A stretch of DNA of 64,000 bases from Planomicrobium sp. YIM 101495 (GTDB lineage: Bacteria > Bacillota > Bacilli > Bacillales_A > Planococcaceae): positions 992,001 through 1,056,000 of the forward strand of contig NZ_WLZW01000001.1 in the NCBI RefSeq assembly GCF_009707665.1, given 5' to 3'. Below the pieces are notes generated by a model. It made no database searches and had not been told where the DNA came from. It was given only the letters and a program-made list of their open reading frames with translations. Below are positions 34,362-43,814 of the stretch, piece by piece; the stretch's first letter is position 1; the number at the start of each line of letters is the position of its first letter. Both the position numbers and the translations under genes were made by a program.

Positions 34362-36170
34362 TTACTTCTTAAGAAGCAGTGACTCCAACTCGTTCAGTTT
34401 TTCTTCGAACACTTTACACGCCGCTTCGACTGGTCCAGCTTCGTTCATGTCGACGCCCGCTTTTTTCAACACTTCGATCGGATAGTCGGAGCTGCCCGCT
34501 TTCAGGAATTGGTTGATGTAACGGTCGACAGCCGGCTGGCCTTCTTCAAGGATGCCTTTAGAGAGCGCTGTTGCCGCACTGAATCCTGTCGCGTATTGGA
34601 AAACGTAGTAGTTGTAGTAGAAGTGCGGAATGCGCGCCCACTCGATACCGATTTCCTCATCGACAGCCATTTCGTCGCCGAAGTATTTTTTGTTCAAGTC
34701 GTAATACACTTCTGTCAAACGATCAGCCGTCAATGCTTCGCCTTCATCGTCCATCTTGTGGATTAAGTGCTCGAACTCAGCGAACATCGTCTGGCGGAAT
34801 ACTGTGCCGCGGAAGCCGTCTAGCCAGTGGTTAAGCAAGTAGATACGCTCCTGGTCGTCTTTCGCCTCTTTGATCATGTATTCGTTCAGCAATGCCTCGT
34901 TCGTCGTAGAAGCCACTTCAGCGACGAAAATCGAGTAGTCTCCGTAAACGTATGGTTGCTCTTGTCGTGTATAGTAACTGTGGATACTGTGGCCGAATTC
35001 ATGCGTCAATGTAAACAAGTTGTCAACGTTGTCCTGCCAGTTCATCAAGATGTACGGGTTTGTTCCGTAAGCGCCTGAAGAATAAGCACCACTGCGTTTC
35101 CCTTTGTTCTCTTTGACGTCCACCCAGCGGCTCTCAAGCCCTTTTTTCGCGATGGATGTGTATTCCTCGCCTAGTGCTTCCATTCCGTTCAGCATCAATT
35201 CTTTTGCCTGTTCGTAAGGGATTTCCATTTTTGCTTCTTGGACAAGTGGTGTGTACATGTCATACATGTGCACTTGATCCACGCCAAGTACTTCTTTCCG
35301 AAGTGCTACGTAACGGTGCAACAAGTGCAGGTTCGCGTTGATTGTGTCGACAAGGTTGTCGTATACACTTTCCGGGATATGATCGTCGGACAGCGCTGAT
35401 TCACGTGCTGAGCTGTAGTTACGGATGCGTGCGTTGACGTTGTCGCGCTTGACGTTGCCGGACAGTGTCGATGCGAATGTGTTGCGGAATTTTGTGTACG
35501 TCGCATAGACTGCTTCGAATGCGTCTTTACGGACGCGGCGATCGGCACTTTCCATGAAGTGGATGTAGTTGCCGTGTGTGATTTGGACACGTTCGCCGTC
35601 TTCGTTCTCGATCTCCGGGAATTCCAGATCCGCGTTGTTCAAGTTGCCGAATGTCTCAGAAGACGCTCCTGCCACTTCTGAAAGCTGTGCAAGAAGCGCT
35701 TCCTGCTCCGCTGGCAAAACGTGCGGACGCATTTTATTAAGCTCTTCCATCGCTTGCTTGTAGATCGACAAACCTTCGTGCTCTTCGATGAAGCTGTTCA
35801 CTTTGTCTTCGTCCATCGCTAAGATCTCAGGCGTTAGGAAAGAAAGTTCCGCTCCGATTTTTGCAGATACCGATTTGATCCGGCTGTCCATTGCCTGGTA
35901 CTTCGAGTTTGTCGTGTCCTGGTCATAGCGCATGTGGGAATATGTATACAACTTCTGCAGGCGCTGGACCAATTCATCACGGTACACGAGAACAGCGTGG
36001 AATTGCTCTGCTCCTTCGCTCAATGTTCCTTTGTAGGAAGATGCTTGTTCAGCCAGCTTGTTCACTTCTTTGAATTCAGTTTCCCACGCCTCGTCTGTTT
36101 CAAATATATCTTCGAGTTTCCATGTTAGTTCTTCAGCGACTTCATCGCGTGTCAATAATTTCTCTGCCAT
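34362..36170 (-). CDS. pepF: Oligoendopeptidase F
   Basis: 602-residue cytosolic zinc peptidase of family M3B cutting peptides of about 7-17 residues. Zinc motif HEFGHSIHSYY near residue 390, N-terminal helical PepF domain, and PHFYYNYYVFQYATG near the C-terminus. ATG follows GGAGGAATAG; a GTCTCCC/GGGAGAC hairpin (36187-36205) lies just before this ribosome site. Downstream of coiA, as in Bacillus. Confidence 0.95.
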   Translation of the reverse strand: MAEKLLTRDEVAEELTWKLEDIFETDEAWETEFKEVNKLAEQASSYKGTLSEGAEQFHAVLVYRDELVQRLQKLYTYSHMRYDQDTTNSKYQAMDSRIKSVSAKIGAELSFLTPEILAMDEDKVNSFIEEHEGLSIYKQAMEELNKMRPHVLPAEQEALLAQLSEVAGASSETFGNLNNADLEFPEIENEDGERVQITHGNYIHFMESADRRVRKDAFEAVYATYTKFRNTFASTLSGNVKRDNVNARIRNYSSARESALSDDHIPESVYDNLVDTINANLHLLHRYVALRKEVLGVDQVHMYDMYTPLVQEAKMEIPYEQAKELMLNGMEALGEEYTSIAKKGLESRWVDVKENKGKRSGAYSSGAYGTNPYILMNWQDNVDNLFTLTHEFGHSIHSYYTRQEQPYVYGDYSIFVAEVASTTNEALLNEYMIKEAKDDQERIYLLNHWLDGFRGTVFRQTMFAEFEHLIHKMDDEGEALTADRLTEVYYDLNKKYFGDEMAVDEEIGIEWARIPHFYYNYYVFQYATGFSAATALSKGILEEGQPAVDRYINQFLKAGSSDYPIEVLKKAGVDMNEAGPVEAACKVFEEKLNELESLLLKK

Positions 36171-36230
36171 TCCTATTCCTCCTTCAGTCTCCCATTTCGG
36201 GAGACGAACTATCTTCTATTTTCCCAATCT

Positions 36231-37313
36231 TCATAAGCTTTTGCAAGCAATTTCTCCGATCAGTCGATCAAGTTCGCCTGCCGTCATTTTTTCTTCGTGC
36301 CACCGCTTGTAAACGGCCAGATAGCGCCTGGCTAATGTGTCGGCTGCCTCGGCTTTCCCCCGAGATATTTTAGAAAAGTCCTGCCCTTTCAGGAATACTT
36401 CGACGCTTTTGCCTTTTTGAAGAGCTGCCAAAAGCTGCAGCTGCCAGATGACGGCGTGCTTGCGGAACAAGTAGCTGTCGGGAAGAGGAATGCCGATAAT
36501 TGGCGGCAAGTTATCCCGGTCAAGCTGCAGCTCATACGTGCATAGCCAGAACGGATCTTGGTACTTGCGCCTGACGTGTACTTGCGAACGGATGAAGCGG
36601 TGGCGTTCCTCCTTGTACAACCGCAGTAGTTTTTGGAATTCGTGTAATGAAAGCTTGGACGGGACGAGAAAAGGAAAATGCTGACGGTCGAGTGGCAGCG
36701 ATGTGACGTTCGCGATCCACTTTGTACCGCTGACATGTATGAGGTGGGAAAAATAATAGAAACGGCGAGCGGTCGGGGAAAATACACGGAAGTAGAGAAG
36801 ATTGTCCACTCGTTCGAAAAAGCCGGTTTCATAATGTTTGATTTTGACGACTTGGATACCATCGTTCAGGACTGCTGTCGTTCCGCTGATCCAATGCACA
36901 GCCAGATCGAGGGAATCGTAGCCTGCTGAACGTCTGAGAACTTCTGAGAATGGGATGGGGCTGAACTGGAATTCAATTGCCGTCTTTTGTTGGAGCAGCA
37001 GATCGGCACGCTGCCGGATGGCCGGGAAGTATGTTTCCAGTCTGGAGTCGAGTTGTTGCGTGTCGGCCCATTGCTTAAGCAGCAATTTGCCTTCTAGGTG
37101 CTGTTGGGATTCGGGCTCGCTGAAGCTTGCGCAAAGAGCCAAGGAAAGATGCGCAAAATGAGGGATTGTGATGTCTCCGATCCTTAACCGGACTTCTCCG
37201 CCGCAGCTCGGGCAGTAGAAGTTCATTTCGGTCCGGAGTTTCTTCAGTGTGTCTCGGCTCGCCTTGCCGGATAATGTGTACAGGCGGCCGTCCGCAAAAC
37301 GGGCTACCAGCAA
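36231..37313 (-). CDS. coiA: Competence protein CoiA
   Basis: About 360 residues. CoiA family protein acting on incoming DNA during transformation. Seen: N-terminal zinc-finger-like CPSCGGE and PHFAHL, and the nuclease-like core with LEGKLLLKQW, TAIEFQFSPI (acidic and EFQ residues of the restriction-endonuclease fold). Start taken as TTG at 37313 because GGAG lies 8 bases before it; ATG at 37319 and GTG at 37322 are nearly on the ribosome site. Suggests an ancestral competence pathway. Confidence 0.88.
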   Translation of the reverse strand: MLVARFADGRLYTLSGKASRDTLKKLRTEMNFYCPSCGGEVRLRIGDITIPHFAHLSLALCASFSEPESQQHLEGKLLLKQWADTQQLDSRLETYFPAIRQRADLLLQQKTAIEFQFSPIPFSEVLRRSAGYDSLDLAVHWISGTTAVLNDGIQVVKIKHYETGFFERVDNLLYFRVFSPTARRFYYFSHLIHVSGTKWIANVTSLPLDRQHFPFLVPSKLSLHEFQKLLRLYKEERHRFIRSQVHVRRKYQDPFWLCTYELQLDRDNLPPIIGIPLPDSYLFRKHAVIWQLQLLAALQKGKSVEVFLKGQDFSKISRGKAEAADTLARRYLAVYKRWHEEKMTAGELDRLIGEIACKSL

Positions 37314-37369
37314 ATGCATCACTCCTTTTTATTTGATTATAGGAAGCGGAATTCCGAAAAGCAAGAACA

Positions 37370-37415
37370 AAAAAAACAACCGCGCCAGTCGACTTGGACC
37401 GGGCGATTGCTGCGC
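37370..37415 (-). terminator. Terminator of mecA
   Basis: Imperfect GC-rich stem (CAATCGCCCGGTC with GACTGGCGCGGTTG) followed by a run of eight T on the minus strand. Confidence 0.75.
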
Positions 37416-37420
37416 TATTT

Positions 37421-38077
37421 TTATCCGAAATAATACAGGGCATTCGACAATGCATTGTCTGCAAAGATCGCCTTGCCGTATTCTTCGAGGCGGTGAATGG
37501 TCATCGGAGCTTTCTCCAAATACTCGCCGATGACACTCAATTGATCTTTCACGTCTTCTTCTCCGTGCAGAATATCATCGAATCGGACGGATAGGTAATA
37601 TTCGTTCTCGAAGTGATAGACAGCTGTCTCGAGTGGGACATACATGAGACGGCGGGCAAGCGGAACAAGATCTTCCACCTGACGCAATTTGAACATGTAA
37701 TCCAGACGGCGTACTTGTGGGTCTTCAAAGACTGAGTTGAAGTCTTCGAAGCCTGGTGCGTCCTCGTCTTCTTCCCCGAACATTTTACGGCGTTCTTCTA
37801 TATCATCAGGCATATCGAATTTCTGCCCATCTTTCGTCATTTGTGCTTTTGATACAGTCACTTCAAGCCCTTTGTCGAGAGCCTGCACTTGGATCCATAA
37901 TGGTCCTTCCATGACAATATCCGCTTCATCATTGACTTCCTCCATCATTTCCCAAAAAAGCTCTTCGCTTTTTTCACGGTTGAACCAGATTTCATCGCGG
38001 CTGAATCCACGCTCTTCTACATCCAGATAGGAAATGTAAAACTTAACTGTGTGTTCATTAATGCGCTCGATATCCAT
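37421..38077 (-). CDS. mecA: Adaptor protein MecA
   Basis: 218 residues. Adaptor that loads substrates such as ComK or Spx-family targets on ClpC. N-terminal substrate domain MDIERINEHTVKFYISYLDVEERGF, acidic linker, and C-terminal ClpC-binding domain (LEEYGKAIFADNALSNALYYF at the end, cut short here as written). A TGTATAAT -10 lies at 38147-38152 (minus). Same-window partners are Spx, YjbH and CoiA. Confidence 0.95.
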   Translation of the reverse strand: MDIERINEHTVKFYISYLDVEERGFSRDEIWFNREKSEELFWEMMEEVNDEADIVMEGPLWIQVQALDKGLEVTVSKAQMTKDGQKFDMPDDIEERRKMFGEEDEDAPGFEDFNSVFEDPQVRRLDYMFKLRQVEDLVPLARRLMYVPLETAVYHFENEYYLSVRFDDILHGEEDVKDQLSVIGEYLEKAPMTIHRLEEYGKAIFADNALSNALYYFG

Positions 38078-38256
38078 TTTACACCTCTCCTTTCAACGAG
38101 AACTGCCTTTCAGCACTTCGTAAGAGTTTGGAAGCTCTTTCTTCTTATTATACATTGGCTCATGCAGTAAAGAAAAAGTTCTGCTCGCTTGATCAATCTG
38201 CCAGCTTTCCATGTATTGTAGTGGATTGCCGGAACATTTGCAAATGAATTCGATAG

Positions 38257-38305
38257 GAAAAGCTGTCCCTATGCCTTATGACTTCTCATAAAGATCGGAC
38301 AGCTC
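38257..38305 (-). terminator. Terminator of spx
   Basis: AGCTGTCC/GGACAGCT outer stem and TTATGA/TCATAA inner stem, TTTTCC on the minus strand. Confidence 0.75.
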
Positions 38306-38317
38306 ATTTTAATTCGT

Positions 38318-38716
38318 TCAATTGACCATGCGCTGTGCTTCGAGCAATTGGTAAGCTCTCACTTTGCGTGGTAGGAATCGGCGGATTTCGTCTTCGTTAT
38401 AGCCGACTTGCAGACGTTTTTCATCGAGGATGATCGGACGGCGTAAAAGCCCCGGATGTTCCTGAATCAATTCGTATAGTCTCTGCAATGGCAGGTTCTC
38501 CACATCGACGTTCAATTTCTGGAAAATTTTCGAACGCGTCGAGATGATTTCATCCGTCCCGTCTTCAGTCATACGCAAAATTTCTTTGATTTCATTTAAA
38601 GTTAATGGTTCAGCGAAGATATTTCGTTCTGTATATGGAATCTCATGTTCTTCCAACCATGCTTTCGCTTTCCGGCATGATGTGCAGCTCGGTGAAGTAA
38701 ATAAAGTGACCATCAT
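38318..38716 (-). CDS. spx: Redox regulator Spx
   Basis: 131-132 residues. Arsenate-reductase-like protein that binds RNA polymerase alpha and activates thiol-stress genes. CxxC switch C10-T-S-C13 intact ([13 protein letters not shown]), then [14 protein letters not shown] and [30 protein letters not shown]. Two adjacent ATG codons (38716, 38713); the family normally starts with the second. Degraded by ClpXP with YjbH. A PerR-like box lies 54 bases upstream. Confidence 0.97.
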   Translation of the reverse strand: MMVTLFTSPSCTSCRKAKAWLEEHEIPYTERNIFAEPLTLNEIKEILRMTEDGTDEIISTRSKIFQKLNVDVENLPLQRLYELIQEHPGLLRRPIILDEKRLQVGYNEDEIRRFLPRKVRAYQLLEAQRMVN

Positions 38717-38769
38717 AATTACAGCACTTCCTTTCGGATATGGGAATTCGTTTATAATCAGGAATCAGA

Positions 38770-38784
38770 TTAGAATCTTTCTAA
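38770..38784 (-). promoter_or_regulatory. PerR-like box upstream of spx
   Basis: TTAGAATCTTTCTAA, an inverted repeat close to the PerR consensus TTATAATNATTATAA (three departures). PerR control of spx is known in B. subtilis. Confidence 0.5.
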
Positions 38785-38789
38785 TTTAG

Positions 38790-39055
38790 AACTTGTACTA
38801 TTATTATACAGCATTCTATTTTGCTTGAATATACTTTCTAGTAAATAAATCTCGAAATGATAATAAGTTCACATTACCGAAACATTTAAGCTTTGTTATA
38901 CGTGCCTTATACATCATATAATACCCGTATAAAAAATAGGATAAACATGAACCACCATTTTTATTATTCTCATTTAAAGCTTGTTTGTTGAAAATATTCC
39001 TTATACTATATAATACGTTTCTGCAGGGGGAAAGTTTCATTCTTCGGAAAAAAAT
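38790..39055. other. AT-rich geneless stretch
   Basis: About 265 bases far richer in A+T than the neighbouring genes, with several TATAAT-like words (for example near 38808 and 39010). A 74-codon minus-strand frame has no ribosome site. Contains the distal spx promoter region; no gene supported. Confidence 0.5.
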
Positions 39056-39057
39056 GA

Positions 39058-39093
39058 AGAAAAGCCATCACTTTTTTTACAAAGTGATGGCTC
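39058..39093 (-). terminator. Terminator of the DUF4015 gene
   Basis: 12-bp stem AGCCATCACTTT/AAAGTGATGGCT followed by TTTTC on the minus strand. Confidence 0.9.
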
Positions 39094-39100
39094 ATTTCAA

Positions 39101-40306
39101 TCAAGGTGTATAATCCACGCCTTCCGAATACGTATTGCCCGCATTCCAGAGCAGATACTCATTGATGCCGTTGTCTTGCAGCGCCTTGATCTGCGCTTCT
39201 ACTTCCGCTTTGCCGTATCGCTTATAGTTCCCTGCCCCGAGATAAGATGCAGTGAAATCTTGCAGCCATGGACGTGATACTGGCGGATCTTCCAATTTAC
39301 CAAGGACTTCGTTCTCGACCTTCGCATATTCCGCGACGAGCTTGTAAGGCTCAAGGTCAGGTTTTGCGATGCCGAAATAAGATGTCCAGTGACTCGGATA
39401 GATCATCGAAGAAATGACATCTACATTATCGGAGATTTTCGAGAAGTTCTGACCGATGCCAGGAGCTTCTGCAAGTGTCGCTGCATAGCCGAAGATATCC
39501 ACGGATACTTTTACGTCATACGGCTTCAACTGCTCACGTGCATATGCGACAAAGTCCGTCACAGCTTCGACACGGCGCTGGACGAGATCCAGCTCAGATT
39601 TTTCATATTCCCCCATTGAATAGCCGAGGGAGTCTTCGCGATTTTCAAAGCCTTCCGGGAAACGCACGTAGTCGAATTGCACTTCCTTAAAGCCTAGCTT
39701 TGCCGCTTCGATTGCGATCTGGACGTTGTAGTCCCATACTTCTTTCAAGAATGGATTGACGAAAGATTCGCCGCGTCCATTCTTCCACACTTGGCCGTTG
39801 TCCATGAATGATAAATCTGGACGTTTTTCTGCCAGAACAGAATCCTTGAATACGACAATTCGTGCGATCGGATAAATTTGTTCCTGCTCCATGCGTTCAA
39901 GCACAGCACGTGGATCTTTGATATACGGCTGTGCAATGCCCAGCTCTGCTAGTTCAGAATCTTCTTGCGGCATATACGTCATATAGCCGAAGTCTTCCTT
40001 GATATCGATGACCATCGCATTCAGATCCGTCGAACCCACCAAGTCCACAAGCGTGTCGAATCGTCCACCACCTGCGGAATGGGCCGTAACGAAGATTCCT
40101 CTCACCGCATCCGGGTACTCAAAATTAAGACCGGAGTCATACTTGAACAATTCAGAAGAAGCGACGACTTCTTCATTGTATGTAATCCCGGTATATGTAC
40201 GTGGCGTGAATTCGATCGTTTCCCCTTCAGTTTCCGCAAATACCGGCTGTGCCGCAATTGCGCTGAGGAGCAATACACTTGCTGCTGTCTGTTTGAACCA
40301 TTTCAT
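39101..40306 (-). CDS. Secreted putative glycoside hydrolase (DUF4015)
   Basis: 401 residues. Signal peptide with likely cut after QPVFA, then a TIM-barrel domain: RGIFVTAHSAGGGRFDTLV, LNAMVIDIKEDFGYM, LGFKEVQFDYVRFPEGF (candidate catalytic Asp/Arg region), VKVSVDIFGYA and DVISSMIYPSHW. The DUF4015 group is related to GH13-like barrels and often sits with cell-wall or spore genes; enzymatic activity is unproven. ATG at 40306 has AGAGGGTGG 8 bases before it. Confidence 0.85.
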   Translation of the reverse strand: MKWFKQTAASVLLLSAIAAQPVFAETEGETIEFTPRTYTGITYNEEVVASSELFKYDSGLNFEYPDAVRGIFVTAHSAGGGRFDTLVDLVGSTDLNAMVIDIKEDFGYMTYMPQEDSELAELGIAQPYIKDPRAVLERMEQEQIYPIARIVVFKDSVLAEKRPDLSFMDNGQVWKNGRGESFVNPFLKEVWDYNVQIAIEAAKLGFKEVQFDYVRFPEGFENREDSLGYSMGEYEKSELDLVQRRVEAVTDFVAYAREQLKPYDVKVSVDIFGYAATLAEAPGIGQNFSKISDNVDVISSMIYPSHWTSYFGIAKPDLEPYKLVAEYAKVENEVLGKLEDPPVSRPWLQDFTASYLGAGNYKRYGKAEVEAQIKALQDNGINEYLLWNAGNTYSEGVDYTP

Positions 40307-40384
40307 CTGAGTGTCCACCCTCTCCTTCTAGTCTGTACTCATTTTAACATTTACACAATAAATGAAAAGGGAAACGTGGAGATA

Positions 40385-40414
40385 TTGCATAGGTTTTCCT
40401 TTTTCGTATATAAT
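40385..40414 (+). promoter_or_regulatory. Promoter of the trpS leader
   Basis: TTGCAT (40385-40390), 18 bases, TATAAT (40409-40414). Confidence 0.65.
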
Positions 40415-40420
40415 GGAATC

Positions 40421-40664
40421 AATAAGCAAGCGACGACAAAGACAAGTAAATGCTTCCCTTTCTTTTCCAGAGAGGCTGTGGGTGGTGCAAACAGCCAGAA
40501 AGCGGCATTGAATGGACTTTAGAGCTGGATCGGGGAAACAAGAGTATCCGATTCCGTATTCCCTTCGTTACAGGGATGAGAGGCCGCTTGCGGCAACTAG
40601 GGTGGTACCGCGGAAAAACACATCATTCGTCCCTTCACCAAGGGATGTGTGCTGTGTTTTTTTA
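40421..40664 (+). promoter_or_regulatory. Tryptophan T-box leader
   Basis: Leader RNA before trpS. The T-box sequence AGGGTGGTACCGCGG lies at 40599-40613. A TGG specifier codon lies in the stem I region (GAATGGACT, about 40508-40516). The terminator CCCTT/AAGGG with flanking ACACAT/ATGTGT and a T run ends near 40664. Uncharged tRNA-Trp would favour the antiterminator. Confidence 0.92.
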
Positions 40665-40669
40665 TTTGA

Positions 40670-41677
<1,008 letters not shown>

Positions 41678-41703
41678 GGAATCGATCACTAAAACCCATA
41701 AAG

Positions 41704-41749
41704 AAAAGCTGTCCTGAAGGTCTGGTTGACCTTTCAGGACAGCTTTTTC
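41704..41749. terminator. Bidirectional terminator trpS / appC
   Basis: AAAAGCTGTCCTGAAGGT...ACCTTTCAGGACAGCTTTTT, long near-perfect stem between convergent genes. Confidence 0.93.
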
Positions 41750-41751
41750 AA

Positions 41752-42672
41752 TTAACGCAATGATTTCGGGTTTAGTGCATCTTTCAGCCCTTCACCGATG
41801 AAGTTTACGGACAGGATTGTCAATGTGAGAACAATCGCTGGTGGCATCCAGATCCAAGGTTTCCCTTGAAGGACATCAGGCTCATTCGCTGATGACAGCA
41901 TGTTGCCCCATGATGGCGTCGCTTGCGGTACCCCGAAGCCGAGATAGCTCAGTGCCGATTCGACAACGATCATGCTTGCGAAGATCAACGTCGCTTGAAC
42001 GATGATTGTAGATAGTACGTTCGGCAACAAGTGCTTTCTGATGACTTTTGCCGGTGAACATCCAATCGACAAAGCAGCGAGAATATACTCGTTCTCTTTC
42101 TCTGCCAAGACCTTGCTTCGTACAAGACGAGCAACGCCACCCCAGCTCAAGACACCGATAACGATGATCAAGACCCAAAGTCCATCGATGATTCCGTAAA
42201 GGATCGTGTTCAATACAATAACAAATACAAGGAATGGGAAGTTCAGAACAAGGTCTGTGAAACGCATCAGAATATTATCGACAAATCCGCCGAAGAATCC
42301 AGCAATGGAGCCGACAAGCGTGCCGAGCGTGATGACCATCAATGTTGCACTAAACCCGACAAGCAAGGAAATTCGACCACCGTAGAAAAGACGAGTTAAT
42401 ACGTCACGTCCGGCTTTATCCGTTCCAAGATAATGATCGGAATTCGGCGGTATATTCATCGAAGAAATATTGACTTTTGAAATATCCGGTATTGGCGATA
42501 AATATGGGGCCAGGAATGGCGCCAAAAGCGTCATAATCGTTACGAACACTAAAAACATCGTGCTGATCATCGCCAATTTGTTTTTCATATATTTTTTCCG
42601 TGCAATTTGCCAGGGAGACAAGCTTCTTTCCGGCTTCTTTTGCTGCTCAATAGTAGTAGATGGTGATGCCAT
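41752..42672 (-). CDS. appC: Peptide ABC transporter permease (AppC/OppC)
   Basis: 306-residue inner permease. About six helices; transport signature with the EAA loop ALSIGCSPAKVIRKHLLPN, and LSYLGFGVPQATPSWGNML typical of OppC/DppC. Last gene of the D-F-A-B-C operon. That order, and the position next to trpS, match B. subtilis appDFABC better than oppABCDF. Confidence 0.9.
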   Translation of the reverse strand: MASPSTTIEQQKKPERSLSPWQIARKKYMKNKLAMISTMFLVFVTIMTLLAPFLAPYLSPIPDISKVNISSMNIPPNSDHYLGTDKAGRDVLTRLFYGGRISLLVGFSATLMVITLGTLVGSIAGFFGGFVDNILMRFTDLVLNFPFLVFVIVLNTILYGIIDGLWVLIIVIGVLSWGGVARLVRSKVLAEKENEYILAALSIGCSPAKVIRKHLLPNVLSTIIVQATLIFASMIVVESALSYLGFGVPQATPSWGNMLSSANEPDVLQGKPWIWMPPAIVLTLTILSVNFIGEGLKDALNPKSLR

Positions 42673-42687
42673 AGATATGCTTCCTCC

Positions 42688-43653
42688 TTAATCCAGACGA
42701 ATTCGTGGATCCACGATGCCGTATAAAATATCCGCTATCAAGTTACCGACCAATGTCAAGAACGACAAAAGTAATGTTAAAGCCATCAGCGTCGGATAAT
42801 CGCGGTGTGTTACAGAATCCAAGAATAACTGTCCAATCCCTGGGTACGTAAAGATTGTCTCAGTAATGATCGCTCCGCCAATCAAAGCTGCAAAGTCGAA
42901 GCCAAGGAATGTAACCAATGGAATGATCGAGTTTCTCAAAATATGGACGTTATAAATCTTTCTTGCAGGTGTCCCTTTCGCACGGGCTGTCCGCACAAAA
43001 TCTTTACGCGAGTTCTCGATGATGTCATTTCGTAAAAACTGTGTATACGATGCTGTACTCATGGCACCAAGTACAATCGCCGGCAGAATAACGTGATGGA
43101 CACGGCTGATCCAATAATCCATCGTTCCTTCATCTGCCCGGATATCGACCGAACCACCGAATGGGAACCAGTTCAACTGGAACGCAAAGAAATAAATCGC
43201 GAATACAGCTGCAACAAACGAAGGAATCGCAAGCATGATATAGTTGAAGCCCGCAATCGCATTATCCCCTAATGTATATGGCCGCCTTCCGGAATACATC
43301 CCCATCATGAATGCCATAATATAAGTGATGACCAATGCAGAAATCCCTAAAAACAATGTGTTAGGAAGCTTTTCCATAATGATGTCATTGACCGGAACTT
43401 TAAAACGGGTCGATTTTCCCCAGTCTCCTTGTACAAAGCCAGTGATCCAATTGAAGTATTGCACTGGTAACGGATCGTTGTATCCGAGTTTGTCCCGCAT
43501 TTCTGCGATATACTCAGGGCTTGTATTGTTTGGATCGATTTCTCCGCTCAGTGAATCCCCTGGCATCAATTTAGCCAATGTGAAAACGATAATGGATATA
43601 AGGATGAGCATAGGAATCATTCCAAGCAACCTTCTAAGTGTATATTTCAGCAT
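42688..43653 (-). CDS. appB: Peptide ABC transporter permease (AppB/OppB)
   Basis: 321 residues. OppB-type permease with MLKYTLRRLLGMIPMLILISI at the N-terminus and the EAA loop VRTARAKGTPARKIYNVHILRNSIIP. Pairs with AppC to form the pore. Separated from appA by two hairpins, so probably made at lower level than the binding protein. Confidence 0.9.
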   Translation of the reverse strand: MLKYTLRRLLGMIPMLILISIIVFTLAKLMPGDSLSGEIDPNNTSPEYIAEMRDKLGYNDPLPVQYFNWITGFVQGDWGKSTRFKVPVNDIIMEKLPNTLFLGISALVITYIMAFMMGMYSGRRPYTLGDNAIAGFNYIMLAIPSFVAAVFAIYFFAFQLNWFPFGGSVDIRADEGTMDYWISRVHHVILPAIVLGAMSTASYTQFLRNDIIENSRKDFVRTARAKGTPARKIYNVHILRNSIIPLVTFLGFDFAALIGGAIITETIFTYPGIGQLFLDSVTHRDYPTLMALTLLLSFLTLVGNLIADILYGIVDPRIRLD

Positions 43654-43697
43654 GTATACTCTCCTTGTCTGTAAAAATTCTCAGCTGTAACTCCCGG

Positions 43698-43739
43698 GCA
43701 CGGTAAGAGTTATTTGGCCTCAAATACTCCTTACCGTGC
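43698..43739 (-). other. Intra-operon hairpin 1 between appA and appB
   Basis: GCACGGTAAG/CTTACCGTGC outer and AGT-ATTTG/CAAATACT inner stems; no strong T run, so a stabiliser or partial attenuator. Confidence 0.7.
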
Positions 43740-43768
43740 ATAAGAGCCTAAATAACATTAACAATGTA

Positions 43769-43799
43769 CAACGATGGGCTTCTTGCTCGCCCATCGTTG
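43769..43799 (-). other. Intra-operon hairpin 2 after appA
   Basis: Perfect 11-bp stem CAACGATGGGC/GCCCATCGTTG, 15 bases after the appA stop. Confidence 0.75.
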
Positions 43800-43814
43800 A
43801 AGTGTGGAACCGGA

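Noticed and set aside
38816-39040. 74-codon minus-strand frame
   Set aside because: AT-rich DNA, no ribosome site, no motif.
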